Origin: Candidatus Methylarchaceae archaeon HK01M
Lineage (GTDB): Archaea > Thermoproteota > Nitrososphaeria > Nitrososphaerales > JACAEJ01
Reading direction: 5' to 3'
NCBI GenBank assembly: GCA_024256245.1
Contig: JAKLZD010000073.1
Location: forward strand, 1-8,510
Length of the DNA stretch: 8,510 bases
In this document: piece after piece, positions 1-6,098 of the stretch
Layout: each line of letters begins with the position of its first letter
Numbering within the stretch: position 1 is the stretch's first letter
Notes under the pieces: generated by a model
Told to the model about the DNA's origin: nothing
The model's input: the letters and a program-made list of their open reading frames with translations, nothing else
Databases searched by the model: none
Made by a program: the position numbers and the translations under genes

Positions 1-225
1 TGGAAAGCCTCTTATCGCCTCCCCAACGAGTTCCTCGGCATGGCCTGCACCATAAATTTCAGCAGTGTCTATCAAAGTTAAACCGATCTCCAGCCCTTTT
101 TTGAGAGAGGAAACCCATGCTTCATCGTATCTCTCATCCCTCTCCATGTCTCCACCTATCTTCCACGTCCCCATTCCAAGGCTAGGCACATGTCTATTGA
201 GTTTCTTGAAGTACTTCGTATCCAT
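1..225 (-). CDS. Aldo/keto reductase, N-terminal 75 residues (3' end outside window)
   Basis: Reading the minus strand from the ATG at 225 to the window edge gives 75 codons without a stop. The protein opens with a short beta-hairpin region, then SLGMGTWKIGG (about residues 15-25), the first barrel strand of the aldo/keto reductase family. LIDTAEIYGAGHAEELVGEA (51-70) follows and carries the catalytic Asp (D53) and Tyr (Y58) of the family tetrad; the Lys and His lie beyond the window. Members are cytoplasmic NAD(P)H-dependent oxidoreductases acting on aldehydes, ketones or sugars, and the substrate cannot be told from this fragment. There is no Shine-Dalgarno before the ATG, but a TATA-like box sits about 28 bp upstream, consistent with a leaderless transcript. 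The gene is divergent from the M42 peptidase. Family assignment is secure; subfamily is not. Confidence 0.93.
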   Translation of the reverse strand, partial: MDTKYFKKLNRHVPSLGMGTWKIGGDMERDERYDEAWVSSLKKGLEIGLTLIDTAEIYGAGHAEELVGEAIRGFP

Positions 226-249
226 TTATATGTAAGAACTATCTTTCGA

Positions 250-265
250 GTATAAACGTTTCTCC
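250..265 (-). promoter_or_regulatory. Candidate BRE/TATA promoter of the aldo/keto reductase gene
   Basis: On the minus strand the sequence reads GGAGAAACGTTTATAC, an A-rich BRE-like stretch followed by a GTTTATAC box. The box centre is about 28 bp upstream of the ATG at 225. With the usual archaeal spacing of about 26 bp from TATA centre to transcription start, the mRNA would begin within a few bases of the start codon. This agrees with the absence of a Shine-Dalgarno there. Confidence 0.5.
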
Positions 266-352
266 ATCAGAGGTGTAACCTAAAGGTGGATTTGCGCAGT
301 TTAGCTCAACCAAGCAATTTAGGTAAATGCACCCAAAACAAATGAATCATAG

Positions 353-369
353 ATGATATATATTATCAT
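353..369. repeat. 17-bp AT-rich palindrome, possible operator or TATA region
   Basis: The arms ATGATA (353-358) and TATCAT (364-369) are perfect inverted copies around a 5-base TATAT centre. Immediately upstream, ATGAATCAT (342-350) is another small dyad, so the region alternates ATGA and TCAT half-sites. It could be a regulator binding site or simply an AT-rich promoter region. No bound factor can be named. Confidence 0.35.
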
Positions 370-525
370 ATACCACTGAATAGAGCCTGTTTGTTGAGCG
401 TAATAAACTCATGTCAATCCCAACAATAAGGCAAAAAAGACAAAGGCAGAAACCCACTTGGTAACTTGAAACTAGTAACGAATAGGAGCGTTAGTTTCAT
501 ATAGGTCTCTCTCATATTCTAAGTA

Positions 526-530
526 GGAGG
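526..530 (+). promoter_or_regulatory. Shine-Dalgarno of the M42 peptidase
   Basis: GGAGG lies 6 bases before the ATG at 537, in the context TAGGAGGAGTCTCATG. This fixes the start codon choice for the M42 gene. Confidence 0.85.
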
Positions 531-536
531 AGTCTC

Positions 537-1580
537 ATGAGTTTTGTGAATCTCTTGGAAAGGCTTTCGAACGCTTGTGGAGTGACTGGGAGGGAGGAGG
601 AGGTTCGAGAGCTGATGAAGGAACTGTTGAAGCCCAACGTTGATGAGGTAAGAGAGGATAAGCTTGGGAATATCGTTGGGGTCAGGAGGGGAAGGAAGGA
701 CATGCCGAGCATAATGATGGCAGCTCACATGGATGAGGTTGGACTGATGGTTAAAAACATAACAGATGTGGGTTTTGTTCAGTTCGCAAAGATTGGCGGG
801 ATAGATGACCGAATTCTTGTTGCACAAAAGGTCCTAATTCATACAGAGGGAGGTCCCCTTACTGGAATCATCGGGTCTAAGCCACCACATATACTGAAGG
901 AAGAGGAGAAGAAGAAGGTCATTGAAGCAGACGAACTTTTCATCGATCTGGGGGCAAGTAGTGATAAAGAGGCAAGAGAGATGGGAGTTCGTATTGGAGA
1001 CCCGATCAGCTTCGACATAAGATTCACCAAGCTGAGGGAGGATGTAGTTGTGGGAAAGGCTTTCGATGATCGTGTTGGATGTGCCGTCTTGGCTGAGGTC
1101 ATGGAGAAGCTTGAGAAAGTGGACTGCACTGTTTACGCTGTCGGAACGATACAGGAGGAAGTTGGGATGAGAGGAGCTACAACAGCGGCTTTCGGTCTCT
1201 ATCCAGACGTTGGCATAGCGGTGGACGTGACGTTTGCTGGCGGTGTTCCAGGAGTAAAGGATGTGGAGGCTCCAATCAAGATGAGAAAGGGTCCTTCACT
1301 AGTCGTTGCGGATAGAGGCTTGATCGCCCACCCTAAAGTTTTAAGGTTACTTGTCGATGCAGCGGAAGAGCTAGGGATTCCATACCAATTAGAAATGGGT
1401 TCGGCAGGAACTACAGATGCGGCGAAAATCGCCTTGACAAGAGAGGGTATCCCGAGCGGTGTCATATCCATCCCTACAAGATACATCCACAGCTCAGTAT
1501 CCATGCTGAGTCTCTACGACGCGGAGAATGCCATCAAACTGGCTATCACGGCGATAAAGAAGGTTCCAAAAATCTTCTAG
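537..1580 (+). CDS. M42 family metallo-aminopeptidase (TET/endoglucanase-M-like)
   Basis: At 347 residues this is full length for family M42. All expected dinuclear-metal-site motifs are visible: AHMDEVG (H64), AFDDR (D177 as the bridging Asp), QEEVGMRG (E207 as catalytic base, E208 as ligand), VDVTFAGG (D230), and RYIHSS near the C-terminus (H318). The insert between about residues 70 and 165 corresponds to the dimerisation beta-barrel of the family. Characterised archaeal members form 12-subunit tetrahedral (TET) cytoplasmic particles that trim short peptides released by the proteasome or Lon. Lys, Asp/Glu, Leu or deblocking specificity cannot be read from sequence alone. An older database label for the family is cellulase/endoglucanase, which is misleading. 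The start is set by a strong GGAGG 6 bases upstream. The gene stands alone, divergent from the reductase and convergent with the C25 unit. Confidence 0.95.
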   Translation: MSFVNLLERLSNACGVTGREEEVRELMKELLKPNVDEVREDKLGNIVGVRRGRKDMPSIMMAAHMDEVGLMVKNITDVGFVQFAKIGGIDDRILVAQKVLIHTEGGPLTGIIGSKPPHILKEEEKKKVIEADELFIDLGASSDKEAREMGVRIGDPISFDIRFTKLREDVVVGKAFDDRVGCAVLAEVMEKLEKVDCTVYAVGTIQEEVGMRGATTAAFGLYPDVGIAVDVTFAGGVPGVKDVEAPIKMRKGPSLVVADRGLIAHPKVLRLLVDAAEELGIPYQLEMGSAGTTDAAKIALTREGIPSGVISIPTRYIHSSVSMLSLYDAENAIKLAITAIKKVPKIF

Positions 1581-1659
1581 TCATCTCTTTTCGATATAAT
1601 GTAATGAGTCTGAGGACGCCTTATGGTTAGGTTCATAATATCGAAAGGACTGATGAGAT

Positions 1660-1691
1660 CGAAGAATGCATCTTACGAAGAATGCATCTTA
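1660..1691. repeat. Perfect tandem duplication of a 16-bp unit
   Basis: CGAAGAATGCATCTTA occurs twice back to back at 1660-1675 and 1676-1691 with no mismatch. Each unit is an imperfect dyad (AAG / CTT around ATGCAT with one extra A). It sits between the convergent M42 and C25-unit genes, outside any confident gene. It could be a slippage duplication or a paired protein-binding site. Confidence 0.8.
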
Positions 1692-1722
1692 ATATAAGTA
1701 TAGAATAAGAAGGAATAATCAA

Positions 1723-1741
1723 AGCCGATGGGGTGTCGGCT
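1723..1741 (-). terminator. Stem-loop downstream of the C25/97-aa unit
   Basis: AGCCGA (1723-1728) pairs with TCGGCT (1736-1741) around a 7-base loop. Read on the minus strand, the stem lies 21 bases beyond the stop codon at 1763 and is followed by a pyrimidine-rich run with several T's. This position fits a 3' end for the two-gene minus-strand unit. The T-tract is interrupted, so it is only a moderate terminator candidate. Confidence 0.4.
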
Positions 1742-1762
1742 CTAGATAATGTATATGGTAGT

Positions 1763-2056
1763 TTAGTTACCTGTATACCTGATGATCTTTCCCTTTTCAT
1801 CGGTTGTTACATGTACAACTATAGGAATTTCTGCTCCATCTTCTGCAATAACCTTTTTTCGAAAGGAAAATTTATATTCCTTCTTCGTTTTTGCTTCTGA
1901 CAAACCTAATTTATCTGTAGTCTTTTTTGAGACTACTAATTCACCTGGTTCAATTATTTTGATGGTAGGTTCAATTCCCTTAAATTCTGGTGAGTCTTTG
2001 ACTACAGTATCTGTTATCATTTTCTTGATCTCATTTATCTTTTTTTCATCCACCAT
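1763..2056 (-). CDS. Unrecognised 97-residue protein, coupled to the C25 peptidase
   Basis: I do not recognise this family. It is small, highly charged, has no cysteine, and shows no signal peptide or membrane segment, so it is expected to be cytoplasmic. The N-terminus (about 3-20) looks helical and Lys-rich. Residues 29-43 and 60-95 alternate hydrophobic residues in a way that suggests beta strands, ending in KVIAEDGAEIPIVVHV and a turn TDEKGK. Its ATG follows the peptidase TAA directly, with no intervening base. It has its own Shine-Dalgarno (GGAGAG) 8 bases upstream inside the peptidase gene, so the two are almost certainly co-transcribed and translated in a coupled way. By position it could be an inhibitor, a substrate or an adaptor of the peptidase; that is inference from context only. 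It shares the low G+C of the peptidase gene. Confidence 0.8.
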   Translation of the reverse strand: MVDEKKINEIKKMITDTVVKDSPEFKGIEPTIKIIEPGELVVSKKTTDKLGLSEAKTKKEYKFSFRKKVIAEDGAEIPIVVHVTTDEKGKIIRYTGN

Positions 2057-3148
2057 TTATGCCACTCTCCTTTTCAATGACGGATCAGCAAACAACACAA
2101 ATTCAAGAAGTGTCTTTTGATCAACATCGTCAAATATGCCTGCAGTTATATATTCCTTTGCATAATCTTGTTTTGCTTTCATAACTGCTTCCCCAAAGGA
2201 AAGTCCATTATCAAGATTTTGAAAGAATTTTACACCTATTAAGTCAGCAGCTGAGGAGGGAGGTTCACTAGGTCCATAGGCAATTTTTGTTGATCCAAGA
2301 AAACATATCGCTCTGTTTTGTAAATATTTGAGTGAAATGGCATCATCTATTTTTTTGTTTAAGATGTTTGCTCCATAACATGCTTCAGTAAATACTATTA
2401 TATCCTCAATATTTGTATTTGTGATTTGTGGAGTGAAAGCTACCGGAAATGCCCCTGTACCATCATCACCGTACCAATTTGGCGTATTTTCGCCTCCGTG
2501 TAAATTAAAATAGTTATATAATTTTTTATTCAATAATTTAGGATCTAAACTATCTTGCTTTAAAGGTGGGGTGAGAATAAGATGCATATGTCCTGTAACA
2601 TTCGCAGAATCAAGAACTGCTTTTGAAGCCTTCTCCCATACGAAGGCTGTGTAGCAAAATTTTCCAAATTCCGAACCTTTATTTTTTCGATATTTGATCG
2701 AGTTATTAATCTGTGAAATTATGAGACATGGATCATTTGATGATCCATCAGGAAATCTACCAAGTGGTCTCTCCGGAACAATGTAATCTTCATCTGTAGA
2801 AGCATATGGGTTATCTGAATAAATCCAAAAATCGTCCCCAGTTGGATCTGGAAGCTTATGAAATGGTATTATTTGGTGCCCTCCAATAATAAGAACATTC
2901 AATATTTCTTGTTGAAGAGATTGATGAATGGAATCTATTAGGGCTTTTATCTCATCTGGTTTTTCTGGGTCAACGGGATTTTGGTTATATTTCTCCAAAG
3001 ACTCCTCATGATCAACGTATACAATATCTGATTCAATTCCCTCATCTTTTAGGCTTGCTTGAAATTTTTGGAGTTGATAGTCGATTAATTCGAATCCAGT
3101 TTCACTATATGCATCTATTAACTTGGTTTTACTTGATATTATTATCAT
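2057..3148 (-). CDS. Intracellular gingipain-like cysteine peptidase (family C25, clan CD)
   Basis: The 363-residue protein carries the clan CD signature twice over: a catalytic His in FNLHGGE (H217) and a catalytic Cys in FTEACYGA (C257), each after a hydrophobic strand. Family C25 features surround them: VLIIGGHQIIPF (85-96), SDNPYASTDEDY followed by PLGRFP (111-133), and a closing EFVLFADPSL (349-358), the counterpart of the GDPSL end of gingipain catalytic domains. Its length matches a bare catalytic domain. There is no signal peptide, propeptide, Ig-like domain or secretion tail, unlike the bacterial secreted gingipains, so it should act inside the cell. Cleavage specificity (Arg or Lys in gingipains) cannot be assigned. 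It is the first gene of a two-gene unit with the 97-residue protein. The gene is clearly AT-rich: hand counts give 16-23 G+C per 60 bases against 32 in sample lines of the M42 and Lon genes, suggesting acquisition. Confidence 0.9.
   Translation of the reverse strand: MIIISSKTKLIDAYSETGFELIDYQLQKFQASLKDEGIESDIVYVDHEESLEKYNQNPVDPEKPDEIKALIDSIHQSLQQEILNVLIIGGHQIIPFHKLPDPTGDDFWIYSDNPYASTDEDYIVPERPLGRFPDGSSNDPCLIISQINNSIKYRKNKGSEFGKFCYTAFVWEKASKAVLDSANVTGHMHLILTPPLKQDSLDPKLLNKKLYNYFNLHGGENTPNWYGDDGTGAFPVAFTPQITNTNIEDIIVFTEACYGANILNKKIDDAISLKYLQNRAICFLGSTKIAYGPSEPPSSAADLIGVKFFQNLDNGLSFGEAVMKAKQDYAKEYITAGIFDDVDQKTLLEFVLFADPSLKRRVA
2065..2070 (-). promoter_or_regulatory. Internal Shine-Dalgarno for the 97-residue protein
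   Basis: On the minus strand GGAGAG lies inside the last codons of the C25 peptidase gene, 8 bases before the ATG at 2056. It supports real translation of the small gene and translational coupling at the TAA-ATG junction. Confidence 0.7.
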
Positions 3149-3183
3149 TTATTACTATCAATCATAATTATAATAATCTATGA

Positions 3184-3192
3184 TTTATAAAC
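3184..3192 (-). promoter_or_regulatory. Candidate TATA box of the C25 peptidase unit
   Basis: GTTTATAAA on the minus strand is centred about 39 bp upstream of the ATG at 3148, predicting a leader of roughly a dozen bases. No Shine-Dalgarno is present before this ATG (the preceding bases are GATAGTAATAA), so initiation would be from a short, SD-less leader. The surrounding sequence is so AT-rich that other boxes are possible. Confidence 0.4.
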
Positions 3193-3252
3193 TATGTTCA
3201 CTTGTTTATATCTTACCTATGAGTTAAATTATTATTAGTTATTATCCGTATA

Positions 3253-3278
3253 TGACATATAACGAAACATGTATGTCA
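3253..3278. repeat. Inverted repeat in the C25/Lon divergent control region
   Basis: TGACATA (3253-3259) and TATGTCA (3272-3278) are perfect inverted 7-mers separated by 12 bases, so their centres are 19 bp apart, close to two helical turns. They lie between the divergent C25 and Lon promoters. This is the geometry of a dimer-binding operator, but no factor can be named. Confidence 0.35.
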
Positions 3279-3350
3279 ATATAATGGAACCCATGTCTGG
3301 GAGAAGTTATACAAAGAGATAAGGAGTAGATAGATATAATGAAATATTAA

Positions 3351-3365
3351 AGAAAATTTAATAAA
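3351..3365 (+). promoter_or_regulatory. Candidate BRE/TATA promoter of the Lon-like protease
   Basis: AGAAAA (BRE-like, 3351-3356) is followed by TTTAATAAA (3357-3365). Transcription would start near 3387, giving a leader of about 34 bases that contains the Shine-Dalgarno at 3408. The spacing is internally consistent. Confidence 0.5.
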
Positions 3366-3407
3366 AGTGAAGAAGTACTGCTTTAATTGTAGCCAGATCT
3401 TAAGTTA

Positions 3408-3413
3408 GGAGAG
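3408..3413 (+). promoter_or_regulatory. Shine-Dalgarno deciding the GTG start of the Lon-like protease
   Basis: GGAGAG lies 7 bases before the GTG at 3421. An ATG overlaps it at 3419-3421 in another frame but reads ATG TGT TGA and stops at once, so the GTG is the functional start by both spacing and frame. Confidence 0.7.
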
Positions 3414-3420
3414 TGTTTAT

Positions 3421-5850
3421 GTGTTGAAAGAATTACTTGTCGATAGACTCAGGGTTGAAATCGACCCTAAATCTATAGGTTGTGAGACCACAGAGGAGAT
3501 GGTGCCCCTTGAAGAGATCGTTGGGCAAGAGAGGGCAGTAAGAGCTCTTAAGTTTGGCTTAGACATCAAAGAACTTGGTTTCAACATATATGCTGCAGGT
3601 CTTCCAGGTTCGGGTAGAAAGACGGCAGTAAGGAATTTCTTAGAGGAGGTGGCCAAGGATAAGCCGATACCCAATGACTGGTGCTATGTAAACAACTTTA
3701 GTAACCCTTTCGTACCAAAGACCATAAAACTTTCCCCGGGTCAAGGGAAAGAGTTTCAGAGGGATATGAAAAACTTCATTGATCAATCCCGAAGTGTTTT
3801 GCCTAAGGTTTTTGAAAGCGAGGATTATGCCAAAAAAAGGGATGCCATAACTAAGGGAATTGAAGAGGAAAGGCAAGGGCTTCTGGCTCAACTTAACGTA
3901 CGGGCTCAGAAAGAGGGCTTTGTTCTACAGAGTACACCCATTGGATTGCTTACCGTTCCAGTGATGGAGGGTAAACCACTAAGTGAAAGGGACCTCATGG
4001 CCTTGCCCCCTCAAACAAGGGATAAAATTCAAAAAAAGATGGAAGAATTGAAGGGAGAACTGAGAAGCGCCTTCAGGCAGCTTAGAGGGTTGGAGAGGAA
4101 GATCAACGAAGAGATCCAAAAATTGAACCGAGAAGTCGCCCTTTACGCTTTCGGCCATCTCATCGATTCTCTTATAGAGAAATATCAAGATATACCCGAT
4201 ATTAAAACCTACCTTGAAGAAGTAAGAAATGACATATTGGAAAACATTAATCTCTTTATAACTGGGACCACAGCTCCCCCTCAACTTCCCTTCCCGGTTC
4301 CTTGGATGAGGGAACTTCCCTTCAGAAAGTACGAAGTGAATGTCATCGCTGATAACTCTGAATTGAAAGGTGCACCTGTGGTCATGGAGCTCAACCCTAC
4401 CTATCAAAACCTTTTCGGAAAGATAGAGAAGGAAGCCCAGTTTGGCATCCTTTCCACAGACTTCACCATGATTCGTGGAGGCTCCTTACATAAAGCCAAC
4501 GGCGGGTATCTTGTGCTTCCAGCCGAAGAAGTCCTCCGCAATATCTTATCATACGACTCCTTGAAGAGGGCTTTGATGAACGAGTGCATCAATATCGAGG
4601 AGGCAGGGGAACGCCTGGGTTTCATCACAACCAAAGGGTTGAGGCCAGAACCCATCCCCCTGGACGTCAAAGTAGTTCTTATTGGAACTCCTCTTCTATA
4701 CTATATGCTATACCTCTCGGACATGGACTTTAAAGAACTCTTTAAGGTCAAGGCAGACTTTGATACCACTATGGCCAGAACAGATGAAAACATAAGAAAG
4801 TACGCGGCTTTCATCTGCACCATCTCCCGAAAGGATAAACTGAAACACTTTCACGCTTCAGGAGTAGCAAAGATAGTTGAGTATGGCTCTAGGCTGGCAC
4901 AAGATCAGCAAAAGCTCTCCACAAGGTTCAGTGAAATTGCCGATATCATGAGAGAAGCCAACTTCTACGCCCTTCAAGAGAATTCTAAATATGTAACTTC
5001 CGACCAAATCAAAAGGGCCATCGAAGAGAAGGTCTACCGCTCTAACCTCATTCAAGAGAAGATCCAAGAAATGATCGAACGGAATATTCTCCTCATCGAT
5101 ACTGATGGAGAAGCTGTGGGACAGGTGAACGGCCTCTCAGTAATTAGCCTAGGAGACTTTGCCTTTGGAAGACCTTCTCGGGTTACTGCCAGCATAGGCT
5201 TAGGTCGAGAGGGCCTTATCGACATCGAGCGAGAGGCGAAACTGGGAGGGCGAATTCACACCAAGGGAGTCATGATCTTAAGCGGCTACTTGGCGGAAAA
5301 GTATGCTCGAGACAAGCCCCTCAGCCTTTCAGCCCGCCTTGTCTTCGAACAGAGCTATGAAATGATAGAGGGAGATAGTGCTTCCAGCACAGAACTATAC
5401 GCCCTCCTCTCTGTTCTTTCAGGCCTCTCCATCAAGCAAAACATCGCTGTTACTGGCTCTGTGAACCAGAAGGGAGAAGTTCAGGCTATCGGTGGGGTGA
5501 ATGAGAAGATAGAGGGCTTCTTTGAAGTCTGTAAGGCTAAGGGCCTCAATGGAGAACAGGGGGTAATAATTCCAGAAAGCAATGTTCAGAATCTGATGCT
5601 GAAGGAGGAAGTGGTAGAAGCTGTTAGAAAAGGAAAGTTCCACATATATCCTGTGAAGACCATCGATAAAGGTATCGAGGTCCTTACGGGTGTTAAAGCA
5701 GGCGCAGGGCACCCAGATAGAACCTTTGATGAAGGAACTGTAAATTATCGAGTAGAAAAACGTCTAAAAGCCATGGCTGAGAAGCTTAGAGAGTTTCCTG
5801 ATTTGGTTGTGGAAGAGAGGAAAAGGAGAAGAAGAGAAGAAGAGGAATAA
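3421..5850 (+). CDS. Lon-like protease, AAA_32/LonB-LonC-like type (peptidase family S16)
   Basis: The 809-residue protein joins a divergent AAA module to a C-terminal Lon protease domain. IVGQERAVRALKFGL (33-47) and AAGLPGSGRKTAV (58-70) form the P-loop region. A long insert (about 105-285) includes a coiled-coil-like segment near 200-240. SLHKANGGYLVLPAEEVL (355-372) occupies the Walker B region, but P367 stands where an Asp is normally found. The LID segment runs to about 545. The protease domain (about 555-755) has EGDSASSTE with catalytic S653, and GGVNEK with catalytic K696, 43 residues later as in other Lon proteases. The tail (about 775-809) is strongly charged. There is no transmembrane segment, unlike typical membrane-anchored archaeal LonB, so this should be a soluble cytoplasmic protease. 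The altered Walker motifs raise the possibility of weak or absent ATP hydrolysis, as reported for bacterial LonC. The start is GTG. Confidence 0.92.
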   Translation: MLKELLVDRLRVEIDPKSIGCETTEEMVPLEEIVGQERAVRALKFGLDIKELGFNIYAAGLPGSGRKTAVRNFLEEVAKDKPIPNDWCYVNNFSNPFVPKTIKLSPGQGKEFQRDMKNFIDQSRSVLPKVFESEDYAKKRDAITKGIEEERQGLLAQLNVRAQKEGFVLQSTPIGLLTVPVMEGKPLSERDLMALPPQTRDKIQKKMEELKGELRSAFRQLRGLERKINEEIQKLNREVALYAFGHLIDSLIEKYQDIPDIKTYLEEVRNDILENINLFITGTTAPPQLPFPVPWMRELPFRKYEVNVIADNSELKGAPVVMELNPTYQNLFGKIEKEAQFGILSTDFTMIRGGSLHKANGGYLVLPAEEVLRNILSYDSLKRALMNECINIEEAGERLGFITTKGLRPEPIPLDVKVVLIGTPLLYYMLYLSDMDFKELFKVKADFDTTMARTDENIRKYAAFICTISRKDKLKHFHASGVAKIVEYGSRLAQDQQKLSTRFSEIADIMREANFYALQENSKYVTSDQIKRAIEEKVYRSNLIQEKIQEMIERNILLIDTDGEAVGQVNGLSVISLGDFAFGRPSRVTASIGLGREGLIDIEREAKLGGRIHTKGVMILSGYLAEKYARDKPLSLSARLVFEQSYEMIEGDSASSTELYALLSVLSGLSIKQNIAVTGSVNQKGEVQAIGGVNEKIEGFFEVCKAKGLNGEQGVIIPESNVQNLMLKEEVVEAVRKGKFHIYPVKTIDKGIEVLTGVKAGAGHPDRTFDEGTVNYRVEKRLKAMAEKLREFPDLVVEERKRRRREEEE

Positions 5851-5896
5851 TTAATCGATATAATCTTCTATAGCTTCCAAGTAAAAGGATGCATAC

Positions 5897-5938
5897 TCGG
5901 AAAAAGGTCTACTCCTTGTCTCTTTTTTAGGTTTCCGA
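5897..5938. terminator. Bidirectional terminator-like hairpin between convergent Lon and Cdc48 genes
   Basis: TCGGAAA (5897-5903) pairs with TTTCCGA (5932-5938), and the loop contains a T6 run on the plus strand (5923-5928). The minus strand carries a T5 run at 5901-5905. Oligo-T stretches are the main known archaeal termination signal, so this element could end transcripts from both sides. The rest of 5851-6098 shows no gene that I can support. Confidence 0.4.
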
Positions 5939-6098
5939 AAATGACTGTCTAGACTTCTATTCGGAACTATCTTTTAACCCTTGAAATATTACTTTAAATT
6001 GCTCTGGTCTCCTTGTTTAGTAGTTGTTCGGTCTAACTTACCGTTGAAGCCTATGCTTTTTCAAAACCATGATACCGATAATCCATACTAATATTTGC

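Larger units (their letters stand above)
226..536. other. Divergent intergenic region between aldo/keto reductase and M42 peptidase
   Basis: These 311 bases separate two divergently transcribed genes. They hold the reductase promoter near the left end, an AT-rich cluster of ATGAT/ATCAT half-sites around 342-369, and the M42 ribosome binding site at the right end. I see no coding region, tRNA or CRISPR repeat. No single TATA box for the M42 gene stands out: candidates are the AT-rich palindrome at 353-369 and the ATAATAAAC-like stretch near 400, both of which would give leaders of roughly 100 bases or more. Confidence 0.6.

Noticed and set aside
226..536. CRISPR array or insertion-sequence ends in AT-rich intergenic regions
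   Set aside because: There are no regularly spaced repeats, terminal inverted repeats flanking a transposase, or target-site duplications that I could find here or around the C25 unit.
1600..1665. Possible C/D box guide RNA, from CTGATGA and CTGAG strings
   Set aside because: The C-box match lacks the leading purine, the order and spacing of C and D boxes do not fit, and there is no terminal stem.
1623..1697. 24-codon open frame with GAGG 7 bases upstream, spanning the 16-bp tandem repeat
   Set aside because: It is too short and unsupported to call as a gene; the upstream match is only four bases. It is mentioned under the tandem repeat finding.
1782..2120. Plus-strand open frame of 112 codons opposite the 97-residue gene, rich in hydrophobic residues
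   Set aside because: It is antisense to a gene with an SD and a coupled start, overlaps the peptidase 3' end, and its Phe/Ser/Ile-rich composition is what an antisense reading of Lys/Glu-rich codons gives.
3979..4407. Minus-strand open frame of 142 codons opposite the Lon-like gene
   Set aside because: It is antisense to a full-length, motif-complete protease, with no upstream SD or recognisable motif.
6015..6045. tRNA T-arm-like string GTTGTTCGGTCTAAC
   Set aside because: The stem is only three good pairs and no matching acceptor, D or anticodon arms are found upstream.
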